From the NCBI GenBank assembly GCA_019925105.1, contig JAHGAU010000011.1, forward strand, positions 558,001-622,000: 64,000 nt of DNA, written 5' to 3'. Source of the DNA: Niebla homalea. Lineage: Eukaryota; Ascomycota; Lecanoromycetes; Lecanorales; Ramalinaceae. Within the stretch, counting starts at the first letter, position 1. Every line of letters starts with the position of its first letter. A model generated the notes under the pieces. That model worked only from the letters and a program-made list of their open reading frames with translations. It had not been told where the DNA came from and ran no database searches. Both the position numbers and the translations under genes were made by a program. Shown here one piece after another: positions 1 to 11,618 of this stretch.

Positions 1-188
1 ATTAAAGATAGGCCGCAGCCCCTATATAAATTGGTAAGGTATAAATTACTTGCTATAATAATCCGTTATCCCTTCTCCTTTTAAAGTATATACGAATCGA
101 TTCCACCCTTAGTTAGCCCTTTTGGTATTTCCATTCCTTCATGCACCCATCCGCAAGTTTGGTGTCTTCCATGCTCTCCCCCTTTCCA
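1..188 (-). mobile_element. Terminal part of unclassified transposon family R (copy 1)
   Basis: The first 188 bases are, in reverse complement, the same sequence as the start of the element at 58665 and are related to 10084-10353. Shared landmarks are a G-rich end (TGGAAAGGGGGAGAG), a GGTGGAAT block and a TATATAGGGGCTG block that looks like a TATA-type promoter followed by a G+C stretch. The orientation means the element body lies to the left, outside the window. Whether this is an LTR, a 5' UTR or another terminal structure cannot be decided, because no copy is complete in the window. Confidence 0.6.
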
Positions 189-1865
189 TAATCCTTTTTA
201 TTTAATATACTCGTAAGCTTATTTTACTCGTTTAACGATTTTACGAGCCTCCGAGTTATTCCTATTTATATACTCGTTTTACTCGTCTTATCTGAATCCG
301 ATCCTACGAGCCGTTAATAGCCTTGCTCGCTTTTCGTCCTTGGCATTACGTTATCTCCCTCTGGCTGATAACCCGGTTTTATGCATATACAATTTAATCC
401 TGGCACCAATCGTAATAACTTAAAATGGATTTTTTTAAATACCCTTTATTATTATATTATGGTTAAAGATATAAATAAAAGTAGGTAAAATATATATTAT
501 AACCTGAAAGAATTATTTACAACCGATAACTTAAGTATTAAAAGGGTATAAATTATATCGGTTAAAGCCATTAAACTAGGTACGCGCAAAAAAATAACGC
601 TAAGGATTCTTAAGCAACTTGCTCGCGCTAAAAGCTTACGTAACGACGAATTCCTATCTAGGACTCTTAGCCATAGTGATTTTAAGAAGAGAAGATTGCG
701 GTAACAATATATAAGCGAGCCACTTGAGTCGTTCTTAAAGGGTAAAGTAACTTAGCGGATATTAATATAAGGCTTTTTCAATTAATATCTATATATCTAT
801 TCTTTATAATTAATCTTTCAATTAATATATACCCGTAGTTTTCTTATAATTATGACTTTTTTTATAGGATTAATTTTTAACTCTTCCTTTATCTATATGA
901 AATCGTAATTATTTTTTTAATAAATCCCCGGGCTTTAACGCTTATTAAAATTAATGAACTCTATAATATATATTAAGGTAAAAACTAAAAGATGACGAGT
1001 CCTTTTATTCCGTAATAATTAATTATATAAGAAACGTTATAAAAAGGCGATTAACTGGATCCTTTTTAAACAAATTGAAGGATTCAATGTTAAAACCTTA
1101 ATTTAAATTTAAATCTAAATTTAAACTCTGATTACTTTACATATTAAGAAAATATACCTTTCATTTTTACCTTTATTATTCTGTATAAAATAATTGATCC
1201 TTCCGTTTAACTTTAGTTTTAAGAAGGACTTATCTTATAAGCTTTTTAATGCCTTAAAATCTAAAATTAATAATAGTTATATAAATATAAATAACGGACG
1301 TTGTTCACGAAGAATTCTTCCTTATCAATCTTTATTCTGTAATTTTATTACTTAATAACTTTACGTATAACGAAAAAGTAATAGATATTTAAAACATTAT
1401 TAATAAGTATTATCTTTTTCAATTAATATAAAGTAATCTGAAGGAAATTTTACAGATACTTAACTAACTTTAAATTAAATATAATAAAAATATTAAGGTT
1501 ATTAAGAAGTTATTTATATCGGTATCTTTGAACATATTATTTAAGCTAACATTTACGACTTTACATTAACAATAAAAATTCCAATGTTTCACTTAGTATT
1601 AATATTAATAATTAAGTTATGCGTATTTTTAAAGTAATCGATTTTTATAAGCCGATAATATAAAATTACTTCAATAAGTATAAATAAATATACTTATAAA
1701 TAAATATACTTATCAATAAAGATAAATATATAAAGCTTATATTAAAAACAAAAAATCCTCTTATCTTTAAGGGAAAAACCAAAGAATAATATTATTTATA
1801 AAAATTAAAAGACTATGATATAAAACCGATTTAAGGGTAATTACCATTATTACCTTATAATATTG
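189..1865. other. AT-rich RIP-type stretch without intact genes
   Basis: No supportable gene. From 205 to 345 there is a cluster of the short words ACTCGT and TTACGAG on both strands, which recurs at 9240-9310 and 9680-9700. A slightly GC-richer patch at about 535-705 holds an open plus frame of some 55 codons rich in Lys, Arg and Leu. It may be a scrap of a transposase but has no recognisable motif. The rest is AT-rich filler with stops in every frame. Confidence 0.5.
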
Positions 1866-2252
1866 AATACTCACCCAACCGGTACGGGATTAATCCCGCG
1901 GGATAGTTACGGGACCGGTACGGAACCGGGAAATACTAAGATACCGTTTTACTATTTATAGTATATTATATATCAAAATAAATAAAAAAAAATCCAAAAA
2001 TTCAATATTAAAAGTAAATATTTCTTTTAATTAAACTTAACGGCTCACTTAATATTAAAAATAATATATTTTATACTTAAAATAAAGAAATATGTTATTA
2101 ATATTTTTATTACCGGGATCTTGGCATTTCCCGGTCCCATACCGCCAGGATAGGGACGGTACGGGAACGGGATATACCCTTATACCGTACCGGCCGGTAT
2201 GGGCAGACCATAATCAAATCCTGTCCCATACCGTCCCGGTTGGGGGAGTATT
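1866..2252. mobile_element. MITE-like TIR element, 387 bp
   Basis: The two ends are inverted copies: AATACTCACCCAACCGG at the left and, read on the minus strand, AATACTCCCCCAACCGG at the right. Subterminal GC-rich segments repeat GGTACGGGA/ACCGGT-type words in inverted orientation, and the centre is AT-rich with no coding capacity. This is the structure of a non-autonomous DNA transposon. Flanking bases (TTG left, TTA right of the TIRs) do not give a clear target duplication, so the superfamily stays open; hAT-like or Mutator-like are possible. Confidence 0.65.
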
Positions 2253-2364
2253 ATTAAAGTAATCTTCATATATAATAATATTAAAAATCCAATATTAAGA
2301 TATGTTTATTTACGATAAATATTTACGATAAATGAGAAATATATATAAGCAAAACGAGGGCCTG

Positions 2365-2539
2365 TGTTACGTGCATGCAGGGCAGGCAGTACTTCTCATC
2401 ATAATTTGCGGTATTAACGAGCATGGTAGCCTAACGTCTTGGTATACGTACCTATATAACTAGCAATACCGTTTATAATTGTAATCCAGACAGTTATTAC
2501 TCCACCTTTAATACCTGCACTTTATCTTTTTCCCTGATA
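2365..2539. repeat. Left LTR of outer non-autonomous LTR element
   Basis: It matches 9037-9210 over its whole length; most of the differences I compared are C/T or G/A. Shared blocks include CTTGGTATACGTA, TAGCAATACCGTTTA and CTTTTTCCCTGA. It retains more CpA and TpG than the right copy (for example GTGCATGCAGGG versus GTATATATAGGG), so the two LTRs were mutated unequally. Confidence 0.75.
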
Positions 2540-2877
2540 AATAATAGTAATAACTAAGTTTCGATTCTACTTATATCGTTATATATAAGAGGGACCATAG
2601 ATTACCCTTATTAACCGGCAGACTGTAATACGTAGAGTACTTAGCTTTATAAATTACCGATTTCTAGGTACCCTTTAATTAACGGATTATATATTATACG
2701 CAGTATATTTATACCCGGAATAATAAACCAATGGATAATACGCTTTCCTATAGTAACTTTTTACTTTTAAAGATTTATAAATACGGGAATTAATTATCAA
2801 CTTACCTCCGGAATTAATACTTATAATAAGTAATAAAGACTTTATATTCAAAGGTTAATAAGGATAAGTTAAGCATA

Positions 2878-3097
2878 TGTCAAACGTAAGGACGCATGAG
2901 AGTGGATGATATATATATGTATTGCATCTGATCTATCTAAGAAGTATGGTGCTATCTACATGAAATACCTAGGTGGTATAAGATATACGGCCAGGTGATG
3001 ATATCTATACGCGCTATAATAGTATCTTAACACCATCGTATAACGGCTCAGTAACACTCTATGTAATATTATTATTATGCCTGCACCCAGGCTGATA
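2878..3097 (-). repeat. Copia 3' LTR
   Basis: 220 bp, same length as 8236-8455 and nearly collinear with it. Conserved blocks are GGTATAAGATATACGGCCAGG and TGCCTGCACCCAGGCT. Differences from the other LTR are largely of RIP type. Confidence 0.88.
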
Positions 3098-4488
3098 TAC
3101 CCCCTTAGGATCGTGATGTTATTATAATAATAATACAGATCCTGGATACTCTTATTGTGGTTACCTTTTAATTGCTAGTATACCGTAATTATTGTAAATA
3201 AAAGATACGGTTTAAATTTAACGTTTAAGAAATTAAAAAGTTAAGAAAAATCGGTGACCTTAAGAGCAATAATAATAATAAAACCTTTATATTTTAAGTT
3301 ACTCCGGAGCTTTATATATATTTGATTAAGCTCCGGGCACCAACTTAAATAATCTTCTTAAGTAATTATTACTAAGTATACGCCGAGAAAAGTTGAAATT
3401 AATAAAATCATAAAAATAAACGAACCCGGAAAAATTATCGTATACCCGGTTTATAATCGTAATTTTTTTAAGAGCTGAATCTCTCAAAAACGACGTCTCC
3501 GGGGTTTTACCGAGTCGTATTATAATACGGGGTTTCGGGGTTTATCGTCTTTAAGATTTAGGAGTCTTATGAATTCTTTATGTTTTTATAGCAGTAAGGC
3601 TTTTATAAAGCCGTCCGCTAATATCTTTACTATAAGTATATACTTAATATTAATCGTTTTCTTCTAATATTCTTATCGTAACCAATAATAATATATATTT
3701 ATATAGCGGAGTTTTATAGTAAACTAAGAATTTATCCCTTGGACTATACGGATTGTTTAAATATTATCATACTCGATCTTTAATAAGTAAGATAGGTTTA
3801 ATGTAATTAACTTAAAGAAACGGTTTTATTATATTAGTTCTTTTATTATAAAAGTAAGGCTAAGGAGCTTGGCTTTAGTAAAGCTTATTATTACCGTCTT
3901 TTGCTTTATTACTTTTTAGTTAATTAAGCCTTTAAAGAGCTTAAAGATATAGCCTTATAAACTATATCGTATCTTAAGATCATTAGTAAATAACGTATCT
4001 AAGGATGCCATAAAAACGGTATGCGGATTAGTGATTTTCCCGTTATATACGATAATATAGTACTTAATATATATAAGGTATTGTAATACTTTTATGGCTG
4101 CTTTTAAGTGTTGTTTTAACGGATTTATAAAAAACTTAAATAACTTAAATATTAAGTACGTAATATCCGTCTTCGTAATAACGGCTGCGAAGTTAATAGA
4201 GCCGATAAATTATTAATATATATAAATCTCTTAAGGTAAGGTTTACCCGGTATTTTTAATAAGAAATTCAGTATTCCGTAAAGGTACTCTAAAAGTACGA
4301 CCTATTATAATATTGAATTTTGCCGTAAGCTTATCGATATAACTATCCTAATATAAACGGATTGCTCGACTTAGTCGATCTCGTATTATCCTTATACTTA
4401 AGAATTATTCTATTTTACCTAAGTTTCTTATTTTATAGACCTTAAAGAATTTACTTTAAAAGTTATCCACTTTTTAACTATATTTACG

Positions 4489-4527
4489 ATCATAAATAAC
4501 GACGATATTATCCATAAAGAAGAAAAC
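4489..4527 (-). pseudogene. Copia reverse transcriptase active-site remnant
   Basis: The minus-strand reading gives VFFFMDNIVVIYD. It aligns with the copia RT box in which an aromatic or valine residue is followed by two Asp (Y/V-V/M-D-D) inside a hydrophobic strand. The second Asp is Asn here, a GAT to AAT change that RIP would make. Flanking codons carry stops, so this is a fossil and not a functional gene. Confidence 0.7.
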
Positions 4528-6669
4528 CATTATATAGTTATTAATAAAGAAATATTCGATTTCCGGGATTTACTTTAGGCCCAGGTCCGTTAAGGTTTTT
4601 AAGAGATTTTTGAATTATAAAGCCGGTAATTATTTAAGCCTATATAAAGCTTAAAGCAGGAAAAGTAAACCTTTATTCCTATACCCTTTTAATAATTTAA
4701 TATATATAGGTTCATCTATCTCGCTATTTATAAACGTATTAACGGCGTCCCATTATTTTATGTCCAAATCGAATACGGCTACTATAATTATAAGTACCTT
4801 AAGAACCCTGATTATTAGGGTGGCGGCAAATATATCTTAATCGGTCTTTTGTAAATTACCCTTTATATAAAGTTTCGCTTTATACTTGGTAAGATACTTT
4901 TTATCGTTAAATTTATATTTAAATACTTAAATAATAGGTATTAATATTTTATCCGCTTTTTCCGCATACTTAAGTGGGACCTCTTCTTATATACCCTTTT
5001 CTTTAAGAGCTTTAAGCTTTACTTCAATTGCTAACTTAAAACCCGCAGCGTATAAGTATTTAAGTATATAACGATAGTATTTTAACTCAGTAAGTAGGGT
5101 ATTACGGTAAAGTATATTTACTTTTAATAAAGAAAGAGATAACTTTTCGTTTTTCTTATATAGCTTATAAAATGGTAGAAACGCAATAAAGGCTATATAA
5201 TATAATAGCTTTAATCCATTTATAGCTAAAGTAAGGGCTATAGTATAATTTGCTTTCTTTATATTTCTTATAGCTCTTTTTCCTTTAATAATATTGCTTA
5301 TATCGAAGTCGGATTTATTATTATCTTTCTTTTTCTGCTTTAAAGTTAATAAAGCTAATAAAACTAATAATGGATCTAATGGTAAAATTAATAATTTATT
5401 ATTGTTACCGTTACCGTTACCGTCTCCTTTATTTCCTCCGTCGTTATCCTTAGATACCGTATTATAGTTTATTAATACTAAAGTTAATAAGGATAAATAA
5501 TCTTCTTATTATTCTTTTTCTTTTCCCTTTTATATAAAGCCAGTAATATCATTTATGAATTCTTTTTTTTCTTCGCTATTTAATAATAGCTTAATAATAA
5601 TATAAGATATATCTATTTTTAGGATATTAATTAGATAAAAAAACGGTTCTTTTTTAAGTTAAGCTAAATCGATCTTATCGGTTTTATAGAACTTATTCTC
5701 TTTAAAGAAGACGTCCTTTATATAAATCACTTTCTTTTAATTAAATATCCATATATTATAGATATTAATATTATCGTAATTAATAAGGAAATTAATATAT
5801 ACTTTTACTACCAATTTCTCTTTCTTAAGGATCGATTTATTAAGTAAGTAAGCTTTATAACTATACTATTTAAGGTATTAAAGGTTTAACTTTATACCGG
5901 TAACTTTCTCGAATAATATAGTTTATAAATGTTTTCTTATTAATATCCGATTTATAAGGAAACCGGCCGTTTATACGATCTATAGTTATAGGAACTAAGG
6001 AAGTTTTGCTTATAACCTTATAACCCTTACTTTTATAGTTAGTAAACTATTTTTTCATTCTAAATGGCCGTTTTATACGGCAGTATATAATGCTAACGAC
6101 TTAAAGGTAATATTAAGCTCGTTGATAAGGTTATTAAATTTAGATCCCAAAGATCTCTTTCCGTTTAATTGAATAAAGGTTACATTATAGTAATATCGTA
6201 TTTTAATCGTTTTAATAGCCTTCCGTAGGATATCTATTGCTTTAAACTTATATTTATAAATATATATTATTTGGAAATCGTATTTAAAGTAAACGATATA
6301 TAATACTTACTGATCCCGGTTTATCGTTATACTCATCTATATAAGGTTATAAGTAATTCGAAAAAAAGGCTTTATTAATATTTCTGCTTTATATAAGGAT
6401 CTCGATACGATCCGGTAAGCTTTTAATAAAATATAATTCTCATAATTGCTTATATTTAAGGCTTTAATATTGTTAGTAATCTTTACTCCCTTAACTACTT
6501 ACTAAAGGTACTATATTACTTCATTAACAGCGTATATAAAAAGCTGGTACCACTAACTTATAGTTACTAATTTAACGATAGGTTTACCGGTTATAAATAT
6601 CGCATTGAGTTATTTAATATTATCTTTAAGTACGTAGTATTTATTAATCCTTTTAACCAATATTCTTAT

Positions 6670-6921
6670 CTATCTATTACTATAAAGGTAATAACGTTTA
6701 ATATTAAAGTGAATACCTTTATCTATAAGGATAATATTAAATACGACATTAACTATAAAGTCAGGTATATACGTAACGTTATAAAGTATAATAAAATTAT
6801 CACCTTTAAGGGTATCGATATTTATTTCGATTTTTTTATAAGCAGTAACTTTAAAATTGCTATTACCAGCGATAATAATATCGTTCTTTCTATTTATCTC
6901 TTTAATAAACCGGTCTTTCAT
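6670..6921 (-). pseudogene. Copia protease / GAG-pre-integrase remnant
   Basis: An open stretch of 83 codons survives. It holds a GNS...VTAYKKIEINIDT segment followed by NVTYIPDFIVNVV and DKGIHFN. This is the characteristic order of fungal copia polyproteins just downstream of the retropepsin site (glycine-asparagine, V-Y-G-x-G-type strand, 'Y-V-P-D-F' and 'N-V-V/L-S' motifs, then a 'K-G-V/I-H-F' motif). It is the best-preserved part of the element; the frame is closed on both sides by stops. Confidence 0.75.
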
Positions 6922-8235
6922 CGTTTTATTATAAATGTAAAAGCTTAAGTTATAATTTAAAATCTATAATAATTATAATATATAAGATTCTTGTCTTATA
7001 CTAAATATATTAAAATTATTACTATTATTTCGACCCGGTATAAATAAACTATTTTATTTAAATTCAAAGTTTCTGGATTTCTCGAGAGCTCGATTGATTC
7101 TCTTTTTCATCTTTATATCCTTAAGCTTATTATTTACTCGTTTTCTAAATATAAAATTGAATTTAAAGTTAATAGGTCGACCAAGTCGGTTTATACGCAG
7201 GTAATCGCACTCGTTAAACCAATATTTAATGCCGTAAAAACATTCTCTTAACTTAGTACTTTTACCCTTAAATATAAGCTTATTATCTTTCTTAATATTA
7301 TCTTAATTTTCGTTAACAATAAAGGCTAAGTAAAACGGAGTCGATTTCTTTGCACTATTATACCGTATATAATTTTAAAATTATTCCTCGAGATTAATAA
7401 GAGCTATTAAGAAGTCAGTTAGGTTATTTATGTTAAACTCGTAAAGCTATATTAGTATAAGAGCCTGTTTCTCAATTACGTTAATAAAATTACGATATAC
7501 CCGTTTCTTATTTAGTACTTTAAGGATATTACTACTTTTAACTTTTACGAGTACTTAAGTATACTTATCGAGTTATAATTTAGCATTTTGATGAGAATTA
7601 GGTCCCGTTATAATTTTGTGGTATTTTTTCTCTACTATTAAAGAGCGAGCGGAATCTAAAGGTATAAGCTTAATTTTAAGAGTACGTAGGTAGTTTTATA
7701 GGTGGTAATTTACGTCCTTAAGGTAGACGAGGTTTGCCTTATTAACTATTAAGTATATATAATCGTTAATTTTAATAAAAGACGCGTATTACTCTTTTTA
7801 TTCTTATAATTCTGGCTTTTATACCTATAAATTATTTTTATAGGTTATTAATGCCCTTAAATTAATAGTTTCGTCCGCTGTAAAAACGGATTATATTAAT
7901 TTTAATGGCTTATTTAAGTTTATTGGTTTTATTATAAGAGTAGGGTTAATAAGCTCCCAGACATAATACCCAGTAACCTTACTTTTAACGACGGTAAGCC
8001 ATAAGTCCCAGTCTTTCGGGGTAATAAGCTTAACTTTATATAAGCTTATCTTAAAGCTATGAAGGAATAATAAGCAATAAACTTATTATACTCTTTAATT
8101 CCTTTTCTGTTTTTAATTTATATATAATATATTAACCTTAAGGACTCAATTTAAGCTTTTCTGGATGGTTAATTACGCCTTTAAATTAATTAATAAATAA
8201 GTGGCTATAGTGGTATGCGATACCGGGCTTATAAC

Positions 8236-8455
8236 TGTTAAACGTAAGGACGCATAAGAGTAAATAATATATATATATATTACATCTAATCTATCTAGGA
8301 AACATAATGCTATCTATATGAAATACCTGGGTGGTATAAGATATACGGCCAGGTGATAATATCTACACGCGCTATAATAGTGTTTTGGTACCGTCGTATG
8401 ACGGCTCAGTGATACTCTATACAATACCACCACCATGCCTGCACCCAGGCTAACA
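8236..8455 (-). repeat. Copia 5' LTR
   Basis: 220 bp, starts TGTTAAACG and ends GGCTAACA with inverted TGTTA/TAACA termini. It is followed directly by the GCATA target duplication. Confidence 0.88.
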
Positions 8456-8484
8456 GCATAATAAGAAGAGAAGGATACTTTACT

Positions 8485-8625
8485 ATATACTATAAGGTTA
8501 ATATAAAGACCTTATTATTATATATTATAAGGTCGGTATAAAAACCTTAAAACTTATATATTATAAGGTTAGCATAAAGACCTTATTATACCTATACACC
8601 TTACGGTTAGCATAAAGGCTATATA
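8485..8625. repeat. Imperfect tandem array, about 36-bp unit, 4 copies
   Basis: Four consecutive units share TATATTATAAGGTTAGCATA followed by AAGACCTTATTATA with point differences. Each unit contains AAGG...CCTT as a short inverted pair, so the array could form hairpins. It lies in the internal part of the outer LTR element, just right of the copia target duplication. Confidence 0.7.
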
Positions 8626-9036
8626 AAGAGTATACCTTATCGTAACGGTAATAACTAAGTTATTACCCAGTCCATATAATATTTACGGCTTAGCTAGCTA
8701 ATTAATAAAAGTAAAAGTATGGATATAAATAAGGGTATAGGATATATACTTACCCGGTCAAATTACGCAGATCTCGTTTTTAAATAATTTAGCTTCAATC
8801 CAATTGCTTAAATCTACGACTATTTCCTAGGTCGCGGTACCGTTCAGTTTTTATAATTCTTATTAATATTACTATTTACCTTACCTTATTACTTATTAAC
8901 TATATATTCAAATAACGTTATCTATATACTTAAGGTTTACTCTTAATTACCTTTATTATTAAATTAATTTTTGTTTATAGTATTTTATAATAAATAATTC
9001 GACGTAAACGTTGGCTTTTTCCTTTTTATAGGTATT

Positions 9037-9210
9037 TATTACGTATATATAGGGTAAGTAGTACTTCTTATTATAGTTTACGGTACTAACGAGTATAATA
9101 GCTTAGCGTCTTGGTATACGTATCTATATAATTAGCAATACCGTTTACAGTTGCAATGCAGGCAGTTACCACTCCACCCTCAATACCTGCACTTCGTCTT
9201 TTTCCCTGAC
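9037..9210. repeat. Right LTR of outer non-autonomous LTR element
   Basis: 174 bp, the direct repeat partner of 2365-2539, ending CCCTGACA and followed by the target duplication GCCTG. Its 5' part is more strongly AT-shifted than the left copy. Confidence 0.75.
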
Positions 9211-9215
9211 AGCCT

Positions 9216-10083
9216 GCTCGGATTAAATAACGGAGAAAAGGAATTTTTTACTCAGACCGCTCGTAAGTTACGTCACTTACGAGCAAATGAAGAAAATTAC
9301 GAGCGCTCTGAGCGGCCCTAGGTGATAAAAAGAAGTTAAAACATGAAAAACGTTTAAAACGGTAACACAACCATTTTTATTTATTATGATATTTTTTTAC
9401 TTAAGATTACTTGGCAGCGGGTATAACCGTAACCCCCTCTCAAGCTATAGGATTCAATGTTCTTAAAAATTAATTATAGATTCAGTTTTTTTAACTAAAA
9501 ATTACCTTAGGACCTAATAGTATTGAATATAAAGGGGTAATGAAAAAAAAAGCGCCAAGTTCAGATTTTTATATAAATCACGAGCATCCAAGGAACTTAT
9601 AAGCATCCAAGAAACTTACAAGCATTTAAGAACTCGCGAGTGCTTAAAGGTTAAGCGGAGGCGGACGTAGAATTTTTATACTCGTTTTACTCGTTGATAC
9701 TCGGAGCAGCTTAAAGGCCTTACATATTAATAATAAATTTGCGGATATAAATAACTTATATTTTTATACAAAAAATATCTTTACTTACTTAAATAAGATT
9801 TATAAAGAAGTAAATCAGTAGGGTAAATAAGGCCCATTATAAATATCGTATACTTTATTAAAATATTATTAATAGGTTTAAAAGCTTTAAAACTAATATA
9901 TTTTAACTTATTAATATCCTTTAATCTAATATTAAGTAAGTGTATTAACCTATATTATTAAATAATATTAAGATTTAAGGATACGTTTAAGATGACCTTT
10001 TATATTTAGTAAAAACTATATATAACTAACTTTAATAATTAAAGAAAGATTAATTCATAAATATTTAAAAGAAAAGGAAATAA
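9216..10083. other. AT-rich spacer with palindromic and tandem short motifs
   Basis: At 9249-9275 the word GCTCGTAAG is followed 7 bases later by its reverse complement CTTACGAGC. A second TTACGAGCGCTCTGAGCGG segment at about 9289-9307 is roughly complementary to the CTCAGACCGCTCGTAA segment before it, so the block is a compound hairpin. At about 9583-9645 an 18-19-bp unit (AGCATCCAAGGAACTTATA) repeats three times. ACTCGTTTTACTCGT at about 9682 matches the cluster near 270. No gene is supported. Confidence 0.55.
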
Positions 10084-10353
10084 CTATTTATTAATAAAAT
10101 AAAGTGGAAAAAGGTAGGAAACAAAGATAATAGAAAAACGGTGAAAATGGTAAGTATAATAGAGTGCAATTGAAGATCGGCCGCAGCCCTTATATAAGTG
10201 AGTAAGGTATAGGTTGCTTGCTGGTCTATTTGGTCTTACCCTCCCTTTTTGAAGTATATACGTTTTAATTCCACCCTTAATTAGCCCTTTTAGTATTAAT
10301 ACCGTTATATACTTAATCGCATATTTGGTGTTCTCCGTCATCTCCCCTTTTCC
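10084..10353 (-). mobile_element. Family R terminal fragment (copy 2)
   Basis: Read on the minus strand it starts TGGAAAAGGGGAGATG, then carries GGGCTAATTAAGGGTGGAAT, TACCTTACTCACTTATATAA and GGGCTGCGG in the same order as 58665-58850 and 1-188. It includes an open stretch of 85 codons that has no counterpart conserved as protein in the other copies, so it is treated as chance. The left boundary is approximate. Confidence 0.6.
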
Positions 10354-10445
10354 ATCTCCCCTTTTATAATAGTAGTAAAGTAGAAGGGTCTCAGATTAAA
10401 CGTTATTTCGGACCTTTAAATAAAAAATAAAGAATTTACCTTACT

Positions 10446-10607
10446 ATTACGGACATGCATAAAGCATATTAAGTAAGTGGGTATAATATATATAATAAGT
10501 AGCTATCTAGTTATAAAGATACGTAATATAAGTATATAATAGAAAACTACGGAATAAGGTAAGCCCGCTCCGCGTTAAAGGATCCTCCCATGGTTTATAC
10601 CGTAATA
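10446..10607 (+). repeat. Dispersed repeat R3, copy 1 (162 bp)
   Basis: It matches 44440-44601 over 162 bp, beginning ATTACGGACAT and ending TATACCGTAAT. The first and last seven bases (ATTACGG/CCGTAAT) are inverted, so the unit may be a tiny complete element. Internal shared words are GTGGGTATAATATATA and AAGGTAAGCCCG. Confidence 0.65.
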
Positions 10608-11448
10608 CTTAACTTTATAAATATACGAGTTTTAAGCTATTCCTTTATTATAATTCTTATTATATATTTTGTCCTATAATAACCATAATATTAATAATAT
10701 AATACTGTATAAAAGTTTTAGTACTAATAGATACCGGATTATTTTTAATATACTTATTTAATAATAAAAGTAAATTTAGATATTTAATTCAATGCTTTTA
10801 TATTTATTGTTAAATTAAGCTTTTAACATACTATTTTAAATAAACCTTATCTACAATAATTTGAGATCTATATTAATAAAAGATACTATATTTTAAGGGA
10901 CGATTTCTTTAAGTCCCTTTTAATTTTTACTTGTTTTTAAATTATTTATTCCCGATAAATTATATAAATCTATATAAAAAGAATTATTAAATAAATTTCT
11001 AAAACGTATTAAGTCAATCTCTATATGGATCTTAAGTAAACTTGACTCCGTTTCCTCCTTAAAAATATTAAAAAAATTAATTAAAAAGAATAAGAATTAC
11101 TTAGAACGGTTATATTATAAGAATTATTTAAAAACGTTAAAAACCTTATTAAAATCTCTAGGATCGGAGTCGTCCTATTTAATTTACTTATAAAGGATAA
11201 AGAGAATATTATATCCTTAGCTTTAATAAAGTGTTTAATTTATTGTTTAAAAAACATTAAACGATAATTAAACTATTAAGATATTTAATTGATTAAACTT
11301 AAAATAACAACCTTTAAAAATATTAAACGTAAGTTACCAGGAAAATATTACGATTCTCTTATTATAATTATATAAAAGTAATATAATTATTATTTTACCG
11401 CGATATAAATTATAAAATTAAACTTATTAATAACTTCAAGGATTTTGT

Positions 11449-11618
11449 TATGAAACGGCGCATACACATGTACATAGCATCACGGTCTGCGGTAGGTATG
11501 AGCATAGCGGGTAGCTCCCGGGTGGTCTTGGCGCGTACACTCACTTAAATCCATAGCTATTTACCTAGCTACTTAATAATTATATTAATTATATATTATA
11601 CTTATTACGTTCTTAATA
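11449..11618 (+). repeat. Dispersed repeat R2, copy 1 (170 bp)
   Basis: Almost identical to 37038-37207, including a GC-rich core with GCGGGTAGCTCCCGGGTGG and CTTGGCGCGTACACTCAC. In its 3' half it resembles the reverse complement of R3 (TTGGCGCG...TATATTATAC...), so R2 and R3 may be related. No coding capacity. Confidence 0.65.

Larger units (their letters stand above)
2878..8455 (-). mobile_element. Full-length Ty1/copia LTR retrotransposon, RIP-inactivated
   Basis: Two 220-bp direct LTRs (2878-3097 and 8236-8455) start TGT(T/C)AAACGTAAGG and end CACCCAGGCT(A/G)A(C/T)A. They are flanked by a perfect 5-bp target duplication GCATA (2873-2877 and 8456-8460). A purine run (AAGGGGG on the minus strand) abuts the 2878-3097 LTR, which makes that the 3' LTR and puts the coding strand on minus. 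Coding remnants on minus agree: a protease/GAG-pre-integrase-like stretch at 6670-6921 and a reverse-transcriptase active-site remnant at 4489-4527. Both are in the order gag-prot-int-RT expected for copia. Stops are scattered through every frame, so it cannot be autonomous. Confidence 0.9.
2360..9215. mobile_element. Short non-autonomous LTR retrotransposon (outer), interrupted by copia
   Basis: Direct repeats at 2365-2539 and 9037-9210 begin with TGTTACG (RIP-altered to TATTACG on the right) and end CCCTGATA/CCCTGACA. They have the TG...CA ends of an LTR and are flanked by a perfect 5-bp duplication GCCTG (2360-2364 and 9211-9215). Subtracting the nested copia element leaves only about 1.26 kb, so the internal part (2540-2872 and 8461-9036) is under 1 kb and has no reading frame. 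This fits a TRIM-like non-autonomous LTR element. Its strand is unresolved because no clear PBS or polypurine tract was found. Confidence 0.75.

Noticed and set aside
6709..6948. Plus-strand open frame of 79 codons
   Set aside because: It is the antisense shadow of the copia protease/integrase-linker remnant on the minus strand.
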